DNA of 64,000 nucleotides from an uncultured Bacteroidales bacterium (GTDB taxonomy: Bacteria > Bacteroidota > Bacteroidia > Bacteroidales > UBA932), in contig CAMZEC010000003.1 in the NCBI GenBank assembly GCA_947305645.1, forward strand, positions 1 to 64,000. The letters run 5' to 3'. Below, piece by piece: positions 51,851 through 58,936 of the stretch. The stretch's first letter is position 1. Each line of letters starts with the position of its first letter. The position numbers were made by a program, and so were the translations under genes. The notes under the pieces are model-generated. The model saw nothing but the letters and a program-made list of their open reading frames with translations, was not told the DNA's origin and made no database searches.

Positions 51851-52274
51851 GAAACACGAAATACTCATACCGGATCTGGCAAGCCTCGACAAGGCTGCAG
51901 AGGTATTCCTGAAAGAAATAGGAGACAACAAGCTTATTGCCTTCTACGCTCCCATGGGAGCAGGAAAGACCACCTTTACTACAGCAGTCTGCAAGGCTCT
52001 CGGGGTTAACGAAGACGCCGTAAGCTCTCCCACGTTCGCTATTGTCAACGAATACCGCAGCGCGACGGGCGAGCCGGTCTTCCATTTTGACTTCTACCGC
52101 ATTGAGAAAGCCGCCGAGGCCCTGGACATAGGCCTCTACGAGTACCTGGACAGCGGTGCCCTCTGCCTTATGGAGTGGCCGGAAAACATTGAGGATCTCC
52201 TGCCTCAGGAGACCCTCAAAGTAAGTATTTCGGTTAATCCTGACGGCTCCCGCCTGCTCAGTTGGGATAATTGA
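51849..52274 (+). CDS. tsaE: tRNA N6-threonylcarbamoyladenosine biosynthesis ATPase TsaE
   Basis: TsaE is the ATPase needed, with TsaB/TsaD, for t6A modification of tRNAs. The track ORF begins at 51744, but those residues come from a palindrome. ATG 51849 (MKHEILIPDLASLD) gives the normal 141-residue size. The P-loop is APMGAGKTTFTTAV, followed by VSSPTFAIVNEY, FHFDFYRI and LMEWPENIEDLLP. It overlaps the convergent sulfatase gene by 17 bp. Confidence 0.95.
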   Translation: MKHEILIPDLASLDKAAEVFLKEIGDNKLIAFYAPMGAGKTTFTTAVCKALGVNEDAVSSPTFAIVNEYRSATGEPVFHFDFYRIEKAAEALDIGLYEYLDSGALCLMEWPENIEDLLPQETLKVSISVNPDGSRLLSWDN

Positions 52275-53787
52275 TATCCATCCGGAACTGTTCTACGGGA
52301 AGCACCGGTTCGGTGTGGTTCTCGCGCACAATCTCCCACATCTTCTCTACAATCCCGGGATGCCCGGCCGAAAGGTCGGTAGTCTCGCGGGGGTCGTTCA
52401 CAATATTGTAGAGTTCCATTTCGTTGTTGCCGCCGCGGACCTTCTTCAACAGGCCCTTCCATTCGCCCATTCGCACTGCCACCCAGCCCTTGGCGCCCGG
52501 GAATTCCCAGTAAAGGTATTCGTGCTCCGGTTGCTCCTTTCCGCAAATGGCAGGGACGAAAGATATGCCGTCGTTCTTCGGCGCTTCCGTGCCTGCCAGC
52601 TCGGCAAGCGTGGGCATCAAGTCGGCGAAATAGGCAATGTGCCCGCTCTTGCGTGCCTTGAGCCTGTCGCCCCATGCCACTATGAAAGGCATGCGTATGC
52701 CGCCCTCGTGCAGGGAACTCTTGCCCCATCCGGCAGCGCAGCTGAAGGGCCCGCCGCTTTGGAAGTACTCCATGGGCGAGTTGCCGTTGTGCGCCGGTCC
52801 GTTGTCGGAGCTAACTATGAAAACGGTATTATCCCAGATTCCGAGTTCTTTCAGCTTGGCCACCAGCTTGCCCACCTGGGTGTCGATATGGGTGACCATG
52901 GCGGCATAGGAGGCGTGGGGATAGCGGACTGGCAGGTACATGCCGCCGTTGGTGCGCGGCTCTTCGTCGCCCAGCTTGTCAACGTAGTACATCACTTCGT
53001 CGACAGGCGCCTGCACTGCGGAATGCGGCACGGTAGTCGTCCACATGGCAAAGAAGGGGCCGCCGGCGTTGTCGCAGATGAACTTTTCCAGCTTCTCGTA
53101 CATCAGGTCGGGGCTGTAGAACTTGCCGCCGTAGCGGTCGTAGCTTGCCGGATCCATGGGGTCCAGGCCCTCCGGAAGCGGTTCGCCCTGCATCACGGTC
53201 TCGTTGCCCGTGGCAATCTTGACGTCATTCTCCCAAAGGTGGGTGGGGTAGTATGAGTGAGCCAGGGCCTGACAATTGAAACCATAGAAATAGTCGAAGC
53301 CCATCTTGTTGGGCGTAGAGTCGCTGGCAGGGAACCCAAGGCCCCATTTGCCCACCATCGCGGTCTTGTAGCCGGCAGCCTGCATCATGGAACCTATAGT
53401 GGGAGTACCCGGTAGCATAGGATACTGTCCCTCCATGGTGTCGTCCAGGAAGAGGGTGTTCCATCCGCGCCCGTCTGTGGGAACGAAATGCTCCTCGTTG
53501 CCGCGTATCTGGCTGTGTCCCATGTGCTGGCCGGTAACCAGGCAGCACCGTGACGGGGCCGACAGAGGGGCGGCGGAATACATATCGGTAAAGAGGATTC
53601 CGTGGCTTGCCAGGGCGTCTATGTTAGGCGTCTCTATCATCTGCTGGCCGTAGCAGCCCAGGTCTCCGTAACCCAGGTCGTCGAACAGCAGGAATATCAC
53701 GTTGGGCTTCTCTGGAAGCTTATCTGCTCCGGTGCATCCGCAAGCGGCGGCCGCCGCTGCAGTAAGCAAGATTTTGTTCGTTTGCAT
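52258..53787 (-). CDS. S-type sulfatase lipoprotein, paralog of the 32612-34213 gene
   Basis: 509 residues with a short signal (MQTNKILLTAAAAAACGC). The sulfatase motif PLSAPSRCCLVTG places the formylglycine-forming serine at residue 76. FLLFDDLGYGDLGCYGQ and SSDNGPAHNGNSP supply metal ligands. It shares long identical stretches with the first sulfatase and is a recent-looking paralog. It is next to an FAD oxidoreductase gene, as the first sulfatase locus also is within a few kb. A likely promoter lies just upstream of the start. Confidence 0.93.
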   Translation of the reverse strand: MQTNKILLTAAAAAACGCTGADKLPEKPNVIFLLFDDLGYGDLGCYGQQMIETPNIDALASHGILFTDMYSAAPLSAPSRCCLVTGQHMGHSQIRGNEEHFVPTDGRGWNTLFLDDTMEGQYPMLPGTPTIGSMMQAAGYKTAMVGKWGLGFPASDSTPNKMGFDYFYGFNCQALAHSYYPTHLWENDVKIATGNETVMQGEPLPEGLDPMDPASYDRYGGKFYSPDLMYEKLEKFICDNAGGPFFAMWTTTVPHSAVQAPVDEVMYYVDKLGDEEPRTNGGMYLPVRYPHASYAAMVTHIDTQVGKLVAKLKELGIWDNTVFIVSSDNGPAHNGNSPMEYFQSGGPFSCAAGWGKSSLHEGGIRMPFIVAWGDRLKARKSGHIAYFADLMPTLAELAGTEAPKNDGISFVPAICGKEQPEHEYLYWEFPGAKGWVAVRMGEWKGLLKKVRGGNNEMELYNIVNDPRETTDLSAGHPGIVEKMWEIVRENHTEPVLPVEQFRMDINYPN

Positions 53788-53794
53788 AATGCAA

Positions 53795-53826
53795 CAATTA
53801 TAGTCAATAATTGCCGATTATGCAAA
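53795..53826 (-). promoter_or_regulatory. Promoter of the second sulfatase gene
   Basis: On the minus strand: TTTG (53826-53823), 20 bp, TATAATTG (53802-53795, one mismatch), then 7 nt to ATG 53787. The -33 element lies close to the stop of the upstream FAD oxidoreductase, suggesting independent transcription of the sulfatase. Confidence 0.6.
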
Positions 53827-53830
53827 CGTA

Positions 53831-55204
53831 TCAATCTCTGAAGTAGACCCCTTCGGCACGCAGGGCGTCCTGTAACTGCTTCACGTCCAGCGCCCTGGGC
53901 TCAACGCCCTCGCGCACGCTCAATGCAGCTGCCTTTCCCGCGGCCTCGCCCAGGCACATCGCCGGACCCATTACACGAACGGATGCCAGAGCCAGGTGGG
54001 TTGCGGAGATGCAGCGTCCGGCGCAAAGCAGGCCGTCCACCTTCTGCGGCACGAGGCAGCGGTAAGGGACGTCGTAGCAGTCGGGGCACCACATCAGCGT
54101 GCAGTCTCCGCCGACGGGGTGGTGAAGGTCAACCGGATACGCAGCCACTCCTATGGCGTCCGGGAAGCGGGCGCAGTCGAAGATATCCTGCTCCGTGAGC
54201 ACGTATTCGCCCACGATGCGGCGGGTTTCACGTATGCCCATGAAAGGCGCCACCCTGTCCACGTAGGCGTTCTCGAAACCGGGAATGTAGGCCTTGAGGT
54301 AGCGGGCGATCTCTTCGTTCTGCCTGATGCAGAGCTCCTCCCCCTTTGTGTACTGCTCCGGGTCGGTGGCGTCAACCCCGTTCACGCGGGACATGTTCAC
54401 CCACCATTCGTCCTCCGCCATTCCGGTCATGAAGATGGTACGTTCTACGGGCAGATGGTAACCCGCCTCGCGGGCCTGCTTGATCTGATTGCGGAAGCCT
54501 ACCATGGTACAGTTGTCCATGGGACGGAAGAACTCGTTGGGTATGAAGTCGATGTCGTAGATATCGGGATGATCGGCCACGGCATCACGCAGCTTTCGTG
54601 AGTCCACGCCGCGCATGGAGAACATAAGCGTGGGCGGCTGGGCGATACCGTTTTCGTTGCCGTACGCCATAGGTGCGCCCGCCCGGCAGGCCACGTCCCC
54701 GTCGCCGGTGCAGTCTATTACCGTTCTGGCGAGTATGGCTTCGCGGCCCTTCTTGGACTCGATAATAACGCCTTTTATATTGTCGCCCTCCATGATGGCG
54801 TCAACGAACATCACGTACATAAGCACTTTCACGCCACATTCCTCCATTATTTCCCAGGCAAGGCGTTTGGTCCCTTCAGGGTCTATCATAGTAAGGCTTA
54901 CGTGAAGCGGGCAGGCGCGGTGATGCGTTGCCTGGCCCCGCTCGCGCAGACGCTCCACGAACTGCAACGGCAGGCCCTTGATTACTTCGTTCCCCTTCCG
55001 GCCCAGGAAGCCCAGCAGCGGCAGGCCCTGGGTCATGTTTCCGCCCAGCGAGCCCCGGTTTTCTATCAGCATTACCCTGGTGCCTTTTACCAGTGCGGCA
55101 GCTTGTGCTGCCATAAGACCGGCGGGGCCTCCGCCGACTACCAGCACGTCCACCTCTTCGCGAACTGGTATCTGCCTGGCAGGCTCTTCAATGAATTTCG
55201 TCAT
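53831..55204 (-). CDS. FAD-dependent oxidoreductase (FAD_oxidored type), cytoplasmic-looking
   Basis: 457 residues without a signal peptide. Dinucleotide-binding motif DVLVVGGGPAGLMAAQAAALVKG near the N-terminus, GSLGGNMTQGLPLLGFLG, VIDCTGDGDVACRAGAPMAYG, and LLCAGRCISATHLALASVRVMGP at the C-terminus. It is a paralog of the Tat-type protein at 29260-30726 (shared IRExRxxxGEYxLT block) but lacks the export signal. It is divergent from the symporter gene and upstream of a sulfatase. Catabolic oxidation of an imported sugar or sugar-like compound is possible, but unproven. Confidence 0.87.
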   Translation of the reverse strand: MTKFIEEPARQIPVREEVDVLVVGGGPAGLMAAQAAALVKGTRVMLIENRGSLGGNMTQGLPLLGFLGRKGNEVIKGLPLQFVERLRERGQATHHRACPLHVSLTMIDPEGTKRLAWEIMEECGVKVLMYVMFVDAIMEGDNIKGVIIESKKGREAILARTVIDCTGDGDVACRAGAPMAYGNENGIAQPPTLMFSMRGVDSRKLRDAVADHPDIYDIDFIPNEFFRPMDNCTMVGFRNQIKQAREAGYHLPVERTIFMTGMAEDEWWVNMSRVNGVDATDPEQYTKGEELCIRQNEEIARYLKAYIPGFENAYVDRVAPFMGIRETRRIVGEYVLTEQDIFDCARFPDAIGVAAYPVDLHHPVGGDCTLMWCPDCYDVPYRCLVPQKVDGLLCAGRCISATHLALASVRVMGPAMCLGEAAGKAAALSVREGVEPRALDVKQLQDALRAEGVYFRD

Positions 55205-55241
55205 AGTTGGAGAATTTAGCTGTAAAAATACGTTTTATTAT

Positions 55242-55249
55242 TATATTTG
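55242..55249 (+). promoter_or_regulatory. -7 box of the symporter-phosphoesterase operon
   Basis: TATATTTG, 21 nt before ATG 55271. The leader (GAAGATTTTTAAAGAAAAAAT) is A-rich, typical of Bacteroidetes translation starts. The 66-bp divergent gap also holds a minus-strand TATTTTTA (55223-55230) possibly serving the FAD oxidoreductase. Confidence 0.6.
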
Positions 55250-55270
55250 GAAGATTTTTAAAGAAAAAAT

Positions 55271-56854
55271 ATGGCTTTCGTAGACTGGTTGATTGTAGCT
55301 TTATTCCTTGGTGCACTCGTCACCATAGGCTACCTGTTCTCCCACAAAAACAAGAACATAGAAGATTATTTCGTGGCCGGACGATCCATGCCGGGATGGC
55401 TTGTAGCCATTGCCGCTACCGGCACCACCATAAGCGCGGGGACCTTCGTGGGCTCGCCCGAGCTGGGATTCAATACAAATCTGACCTATGTTCTCAACCT
55501 GCTCGGCTCTATATTCGGCGGCATACTTGTGGCAGCTCTGATTCTGCCGAAGCTGTATAATGCCCGCACGATTACAATCTACGGCTTCATCGGCGACCGC
55601 TTCGGCGAGTCCTCCAAGCAGGCCAACTCGGTTATGTTCCTCATCGGCCAGTTGCTTACCAGCGGCAGCCGCCTTTTCATAGCGGCCATAGCCATAAGCG
55701 TAATCGCCTTCGGCAGCATACAGTTCCAGTTCATGGTCTGGAGCATAATAATACTTGGCGTAGTATCCACCTTCTATACCATGATGGGCGGTATCAAGGG
55801 CCTGCTCTACATCGACACCTTCCAAACACTGCTGATGATTTTCACCGGCGTGGTAGGCCTGGTCATCATTGCCTGTGACCTTAACGGACTGAGTCTGAGC
55901 GAGGTGTGGCAGACCTTGACCGCCAACGGAATGGTGAAGGCTCCCGCTGCTACCGGAGTCGCTCCGGGGCTTGCCGCCGACGGTACCCTGAGCGGATGGG
56001 TGCCCGGCAACAAGGTGCAGATGTTCGACCCCAGCGTTGACTTCAGCAAGCCGTACACCATCCTGGGCGGCATGATAGGCGTAGCCTTCTTCAAGATTGC
56101 CCAGTACACCACGGACCAGGAGTTCGTCCAGCGCCAGCTGGCCTGCAAGGACGTCCGCAAAGCCGGCCGTTCGCTTGTGGCCTCCCAGCTGCTGGCCCTG
56201 CCCGTCGTGCTTATCTTTTTGAGTATAGGTCTGTTGCTCTACGTCAAGTACATCCACGATCCCGCCTGCGACGGAGCCCTCAGCACCGCCTTCTTCAGCG
56301 ACGCGCGCGACATCTTCCCCCAGTACATCAAGAATCACATCCCTGCCGGCGTGCGTGGCCTTATGATTACCGGCCTGCTGGCGGCGGCGCTTTCCAGCTT
56401 CAACTCAGCCATCAACTCAATGGCCTCCAGCTTCGTGGCCGACCTGTACCTGCCTCTGAGGGCTAAACATGGCAAGGCCGTCAAGAGCGACAAGGACCAG
56501 ATTTCGTCTTCACGCTGGATGGTGGGCCTTATGGGCATGATGCTTACCGGGTTCGCTATCGTAACCTGCGTAATGCAGCAGAGCAGCGGCCTCAATCTCG
56601 TGGACTTCGCCACCGGTATCATGTGTTTCGCGTACGCAGGCATGATAGGCGTATTCCTTACCGCCATCTTCACCAAACGCGGTAATGCCCGCAGCGTGGT
56701 GGCGGCTCTGGTTGTCGGCGCCCTTATCATCATCCCGCTGATGTTCCAGAAGGAATTCTTCGGCCACAATTACATAGCCTGGACGTGGTGGTGCCCTATC
56801 GGCGGCCTCGTCTCCACCCTGGTCTGCATGGCCGGAAAAGCTAAGAAAGCATGA
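55271..56854 (+). CDS. Sodium:solute symporter (SSS family)
   Basis: 527-residue inner-membrane transporter with about 13 hydrophobic segments. The N-terminus (VDWLIVALFLGALVTIGYLFSHKNKNIEDYFVAGRSMPGW) and AATGTTISAGTFVGSPE are the SSS family signature. Similar symporters in Bacteroidetes sugar-acid and sialic-acid loci carry monosaccharides, but the substrate here is not determined. It overlaps the phosphoesterase gene by 4 nt. Divergent FAD oxidoreductase and sulfatase genes suggest uptake of a product of sulfated-glycan breakdown. Confidence 0.93.
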   Translation: MAFVDWLIVALFLGALVTIGYLFSHKNKNIEDYFVAGRSMPGWLVAIAATGTTISAGTFVGSPELGFNTNLTYVLNLLGSIFGGILVAALILPKLYNARTITIYGFIGDRFGESSKQANSVMFLIGQLLTSGSRLFIAAIAISVIAFGSIQFQFMVWSIIILGVVSTFYTMMGGIKGLLYIDTFQTLLMIFTGVVGLVIIACDLNGLSLSEVWQTLTANGMVKAPAATGVAPGLAADGTLSGWVPGNKVQMFDPSVDFSKPYTILGGMIGVAFFKIAQYTTDQEFVQRQLACKDVRKAGRSLVASQLLALPVVLIFLSIGLLLYVKYIHDPACDGALSTAFFSDARDIFPQYIKNHIPAGVRGLMITGLLAAALSSFNSAINSMASSFVADLYLPLRAKHGKAVKSDKDQISSSRWMVGLMGMMLTGFAIVTCVMQQSSGLNLVDFATGIMCFAYAGMIGVFLTAIFTKRGNARSVVAALVVGALIIIPLMFQKEFFGHNYIAWTWWCPIGGLVSTLVCMAGKAKKA

Positions 56855-58473
56855 AACGGCTGGTTTTGATTGCGGCCGTGTGCCTTTGGTGCGCCGTCGC
56901 TATGGCCGGGAACGTCAACGGCCGCGTGCTTTGTGAAGGTTGCCCCGTTGAGGGTGTTGCCGTGTCAGACGGCGTCTCGATTGTGCTGACGAATGCCCTC
57001 GGACGCTATTCCCTCGACTCCGACAAGAAAGACGGTTCCGTTTTCGTGATAACGCCCTCCGGCTATATCGCCCGTAGTCTGGATGGCCTGCGTCCCGGCT
57101 TCTGGCAGCCGCTTTATCTCCCCCCGGAGCAGGAGGAAGTGCACGATTTCGTGCTTGAAAAGCAGAATCAGAGCAGCTACACTATGATTCTTCTGGCCGA
57201 CCTCCATCTTTCCAACGACCCTGAGAGAGACGACCTTAACAGATTCCGTACTGAGGTGCTGCCGGTAATCCGCAGGGAGGCGGCCGAGGCGAAGGGGCCC
57301 GTCTATACGGCCAACCTCGGCGATACCACGCACGATATCTATTGGGCGGAGATGAACTTCAACGAGTCCGACGGCCTCCGTTTCTTGCAGGACGTCTGCT
57401 ACCCTACGCCGATGTACAGCATAATGGGGAACCACGACCATGACCCGTCGATAACGGGGGAAGACGTGGACCGCCGGGCCGGCTGGCGCGAGCGCGACTG
57501 CTGGGGCCCCGGGCAGTACTCCGTCAACATCGGCAGCGACCATTGGATTTTTCTGGACAACATTGTATACATAAATGTCGAAGGCAAGGGCAAGAAGGCT
57601 CCCGGAGTGCGTGGCGACCGCAGTTACGACAGCATCCTTACCGAAGCCCAGTTCAAATGGCTGGAGAAGGACCTTTCGTTGGTCGGAAAGGACACGCGCA
57701 TTTTCGTATGCACACACGCCCCCGTGCTGTATTCAGGCCGGAACAGCGGTTTGCTGATGCCCAGGGAGCAGGTGGAACGCCTGTACGCCATGTTCGCTCC
57801 TTTTTCCCACGATGCCACTGTGTTCTCCGGGCATATACACAGGAACGATATCTGCGACCATGCGGATTTCCCACGTCTGCACCAGAGGTCGCTGCCCGCG
57901 ACTTCCGGCATAATGTGGACGACACCTGTCGGCTGGCCCCTGTACAACAGTGAGGGCGCCGACGCAGGCTTCTGGGTAGGGGAGTTTGCCTCCGGATGCG
58001 GGCCGCGCTACCGTCTGGAGACCTACCTGTACGGGGAGAAGTACTACCGTTTCTACGATCTGAACTCCGTCGGAGAGGCCTACCGGGCGAACGAGGGTAT
58101 CAGGAAGCAGCAGAAGCTGTATCCGGACACCCGGCTTGACTACGGCGCCCGCAAGTGGCGTAACTACGTGATGCTGAATTACTGGGGCTGGGAGCCCGGA
58201 GACAGCGTGGAGCTTTATGAGAAAGGCAGGAAGCTGAAGGTCGAAGCTACCCGTTACGAAGATCCTACAAAGAATATCGCTTACGAGCTGCCCCGCCTGA
58301 TGAACCCCTACAAACACAGCCACGGGAACGCTAAAGATGCCACGTACCACATGTTTGTAGCCAAAACATCTTCTGCCAAGACTCCGGTAACGGTGCGCAT
58401 CTTTGCCGCCGACGGCTCCCTCAAGTATGAGGAGACATTCAACCGGCCGTATTCCTTCGACCCGTCCAAATAG
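56851..58473 (+). CDS. Secreted calcineurin-like metallophosphoesterase (three-domain)
   Basis: 540 residues with signal peptide (CLWCAVAMAG). An N-terminal metallophosphatase-associated domain (VNGRVLCEGCPVEGVAVSDG) precedes the catalytic domain. That domain shows all motifs: LADLHLS, NLGDTTHD, MGNHDHD, VCTHAP and SGHIHRND. A C-terminal MetallophosC-like domain follows. It is coupled to the symporter by an ATGA overlap. The substrate is unknown; phosphate removal from an organic ester outside the cytoplasm is the likely chemistry. Confidence 0.93.
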   Translation: MKRLVLIAAVCLWCAVAMAGNVNGRVLCEGCPVEGVAVSDGVSIVLTNALGRYSLDSDKKDGSVFVITPSGYIARSLDGLRPGFWQPLYLPPEQEEVHDFVLEKQNQSSYTMILLADLHLSNDPERDDLNRFRTEVLPVIRREAAEAKGPVYTANLGDTTHDIYWAEMNFNESDGLRFLQDVCYPTPMYSIMGNHDHDPSITGEDVDRRAGWRERDCWGPGQYSVNIGSDHWIFLDNIVYINVEGKGKKAPGVRGDRSYDSILTEAQFKWLEKDLSLVGKDTRIFVCTHAPVLYSGRNSGLLMPREQVERLYAMFAPFSHDATVFSGHIHRNDICDHADFPRLHQRSLPATSGIMWTTPVGWPLYNSEGADAGFWVGEFASGCGPRYRLETYLYGEKYYRFYDLNSVGEAYRANEGIRKQQKLYPDTRLDYGARKWRNYVMLNYWGWEPGDSVELYEKGRKLKVEATRYEDPTKNIAYELPRLMNPYKHSHGNAKDATYHMFVAKTSSAKTPVTVRIFAADGSLKYEETFNRPYSFDPSK

Positions 58474-58491
58474 GATTTATTAATATAGTGC

Positions 58492-58531
58492 TGCCGGTTG
58501 TCCTTTTCATGGGACGACTGACGGCATTTTT
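58492..58531 (+). terminator. Intrinsic terminator after the phosphoesterase gene
   Basis: TGCCGGTTGTCC and GGACGACTGACGGCA can pair with one bulge around loop TTTTCATG, directly followed by TTTTT. It lies 19 nt after the stop codon. Confidence 0.7.
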
Positions 58532-58563
58532 ATGAATAATAAACAGATAAATGACAAAATTAT

Positions 58564-58571
58564 ATTATATT
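58564..58571 (+). promoter_or_regulatory. -7 box upstream of the LRR gene leader
   Basis: TATATTTG. It would start an unusually long leader (about 360 nt) before the LRR lipoprotein. No TTTG is visible 20 bp upstream. A second candidate, ATACTTTG (about 58900-58908), lies close to the gene. Confidence 0.45.
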
Positions 58572-58800
58572 TGAATCGTCGCCACAATAGACGGCAAAAT
58601 ACATACTAGAAAGCGTTAAGCTTTCCTTGCTGGTGAATCTCGACAATTCAAAGCGACGAAGGATAGGCAGTAACGCTCTTACTTGGCTATATCTTGGGCT
58701 GTATGCTCAATTTATGGTAAAGTGTGAGCATCGTTCTTATTCACGTCGCGGCAGTCGAGAGCCCACCACTGGATAAGTTTAGAGGCCCACACTTTCTTTG
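58572..58800 (+). ncRNA. Candidate structured leader or small RNA upstream of the LRR gene
   Basis: The 58474-58936 gap has no ORF. Stems visible by eye are TCGTCGC (58574-58580) with GCGACGA (58653-58659), enclosing GAAAG/CTTTC (58607-58611/58621-58625) and TGAAT/ATTCA (about 58634-58650), a possible three-way junction. ATGCTCA (58703-58709) pairs with TGAGCAT (58725-58731). Nothing in it matches an RNA family I can name, so this is a hypothesis only. Confidence 0.3.
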
Positions 58801-58936
58801 TTTATGATTTCCCGGACAGAGCCTCACCGGAGTATTTACGAAATGGCTCTATTCTATTCACGACCGAAGCTGGAATTTACGAGTATCCAAAATGAGGATA
58901 TACTTTGCACGAGTGGTAATTTAATCGATGACACCT

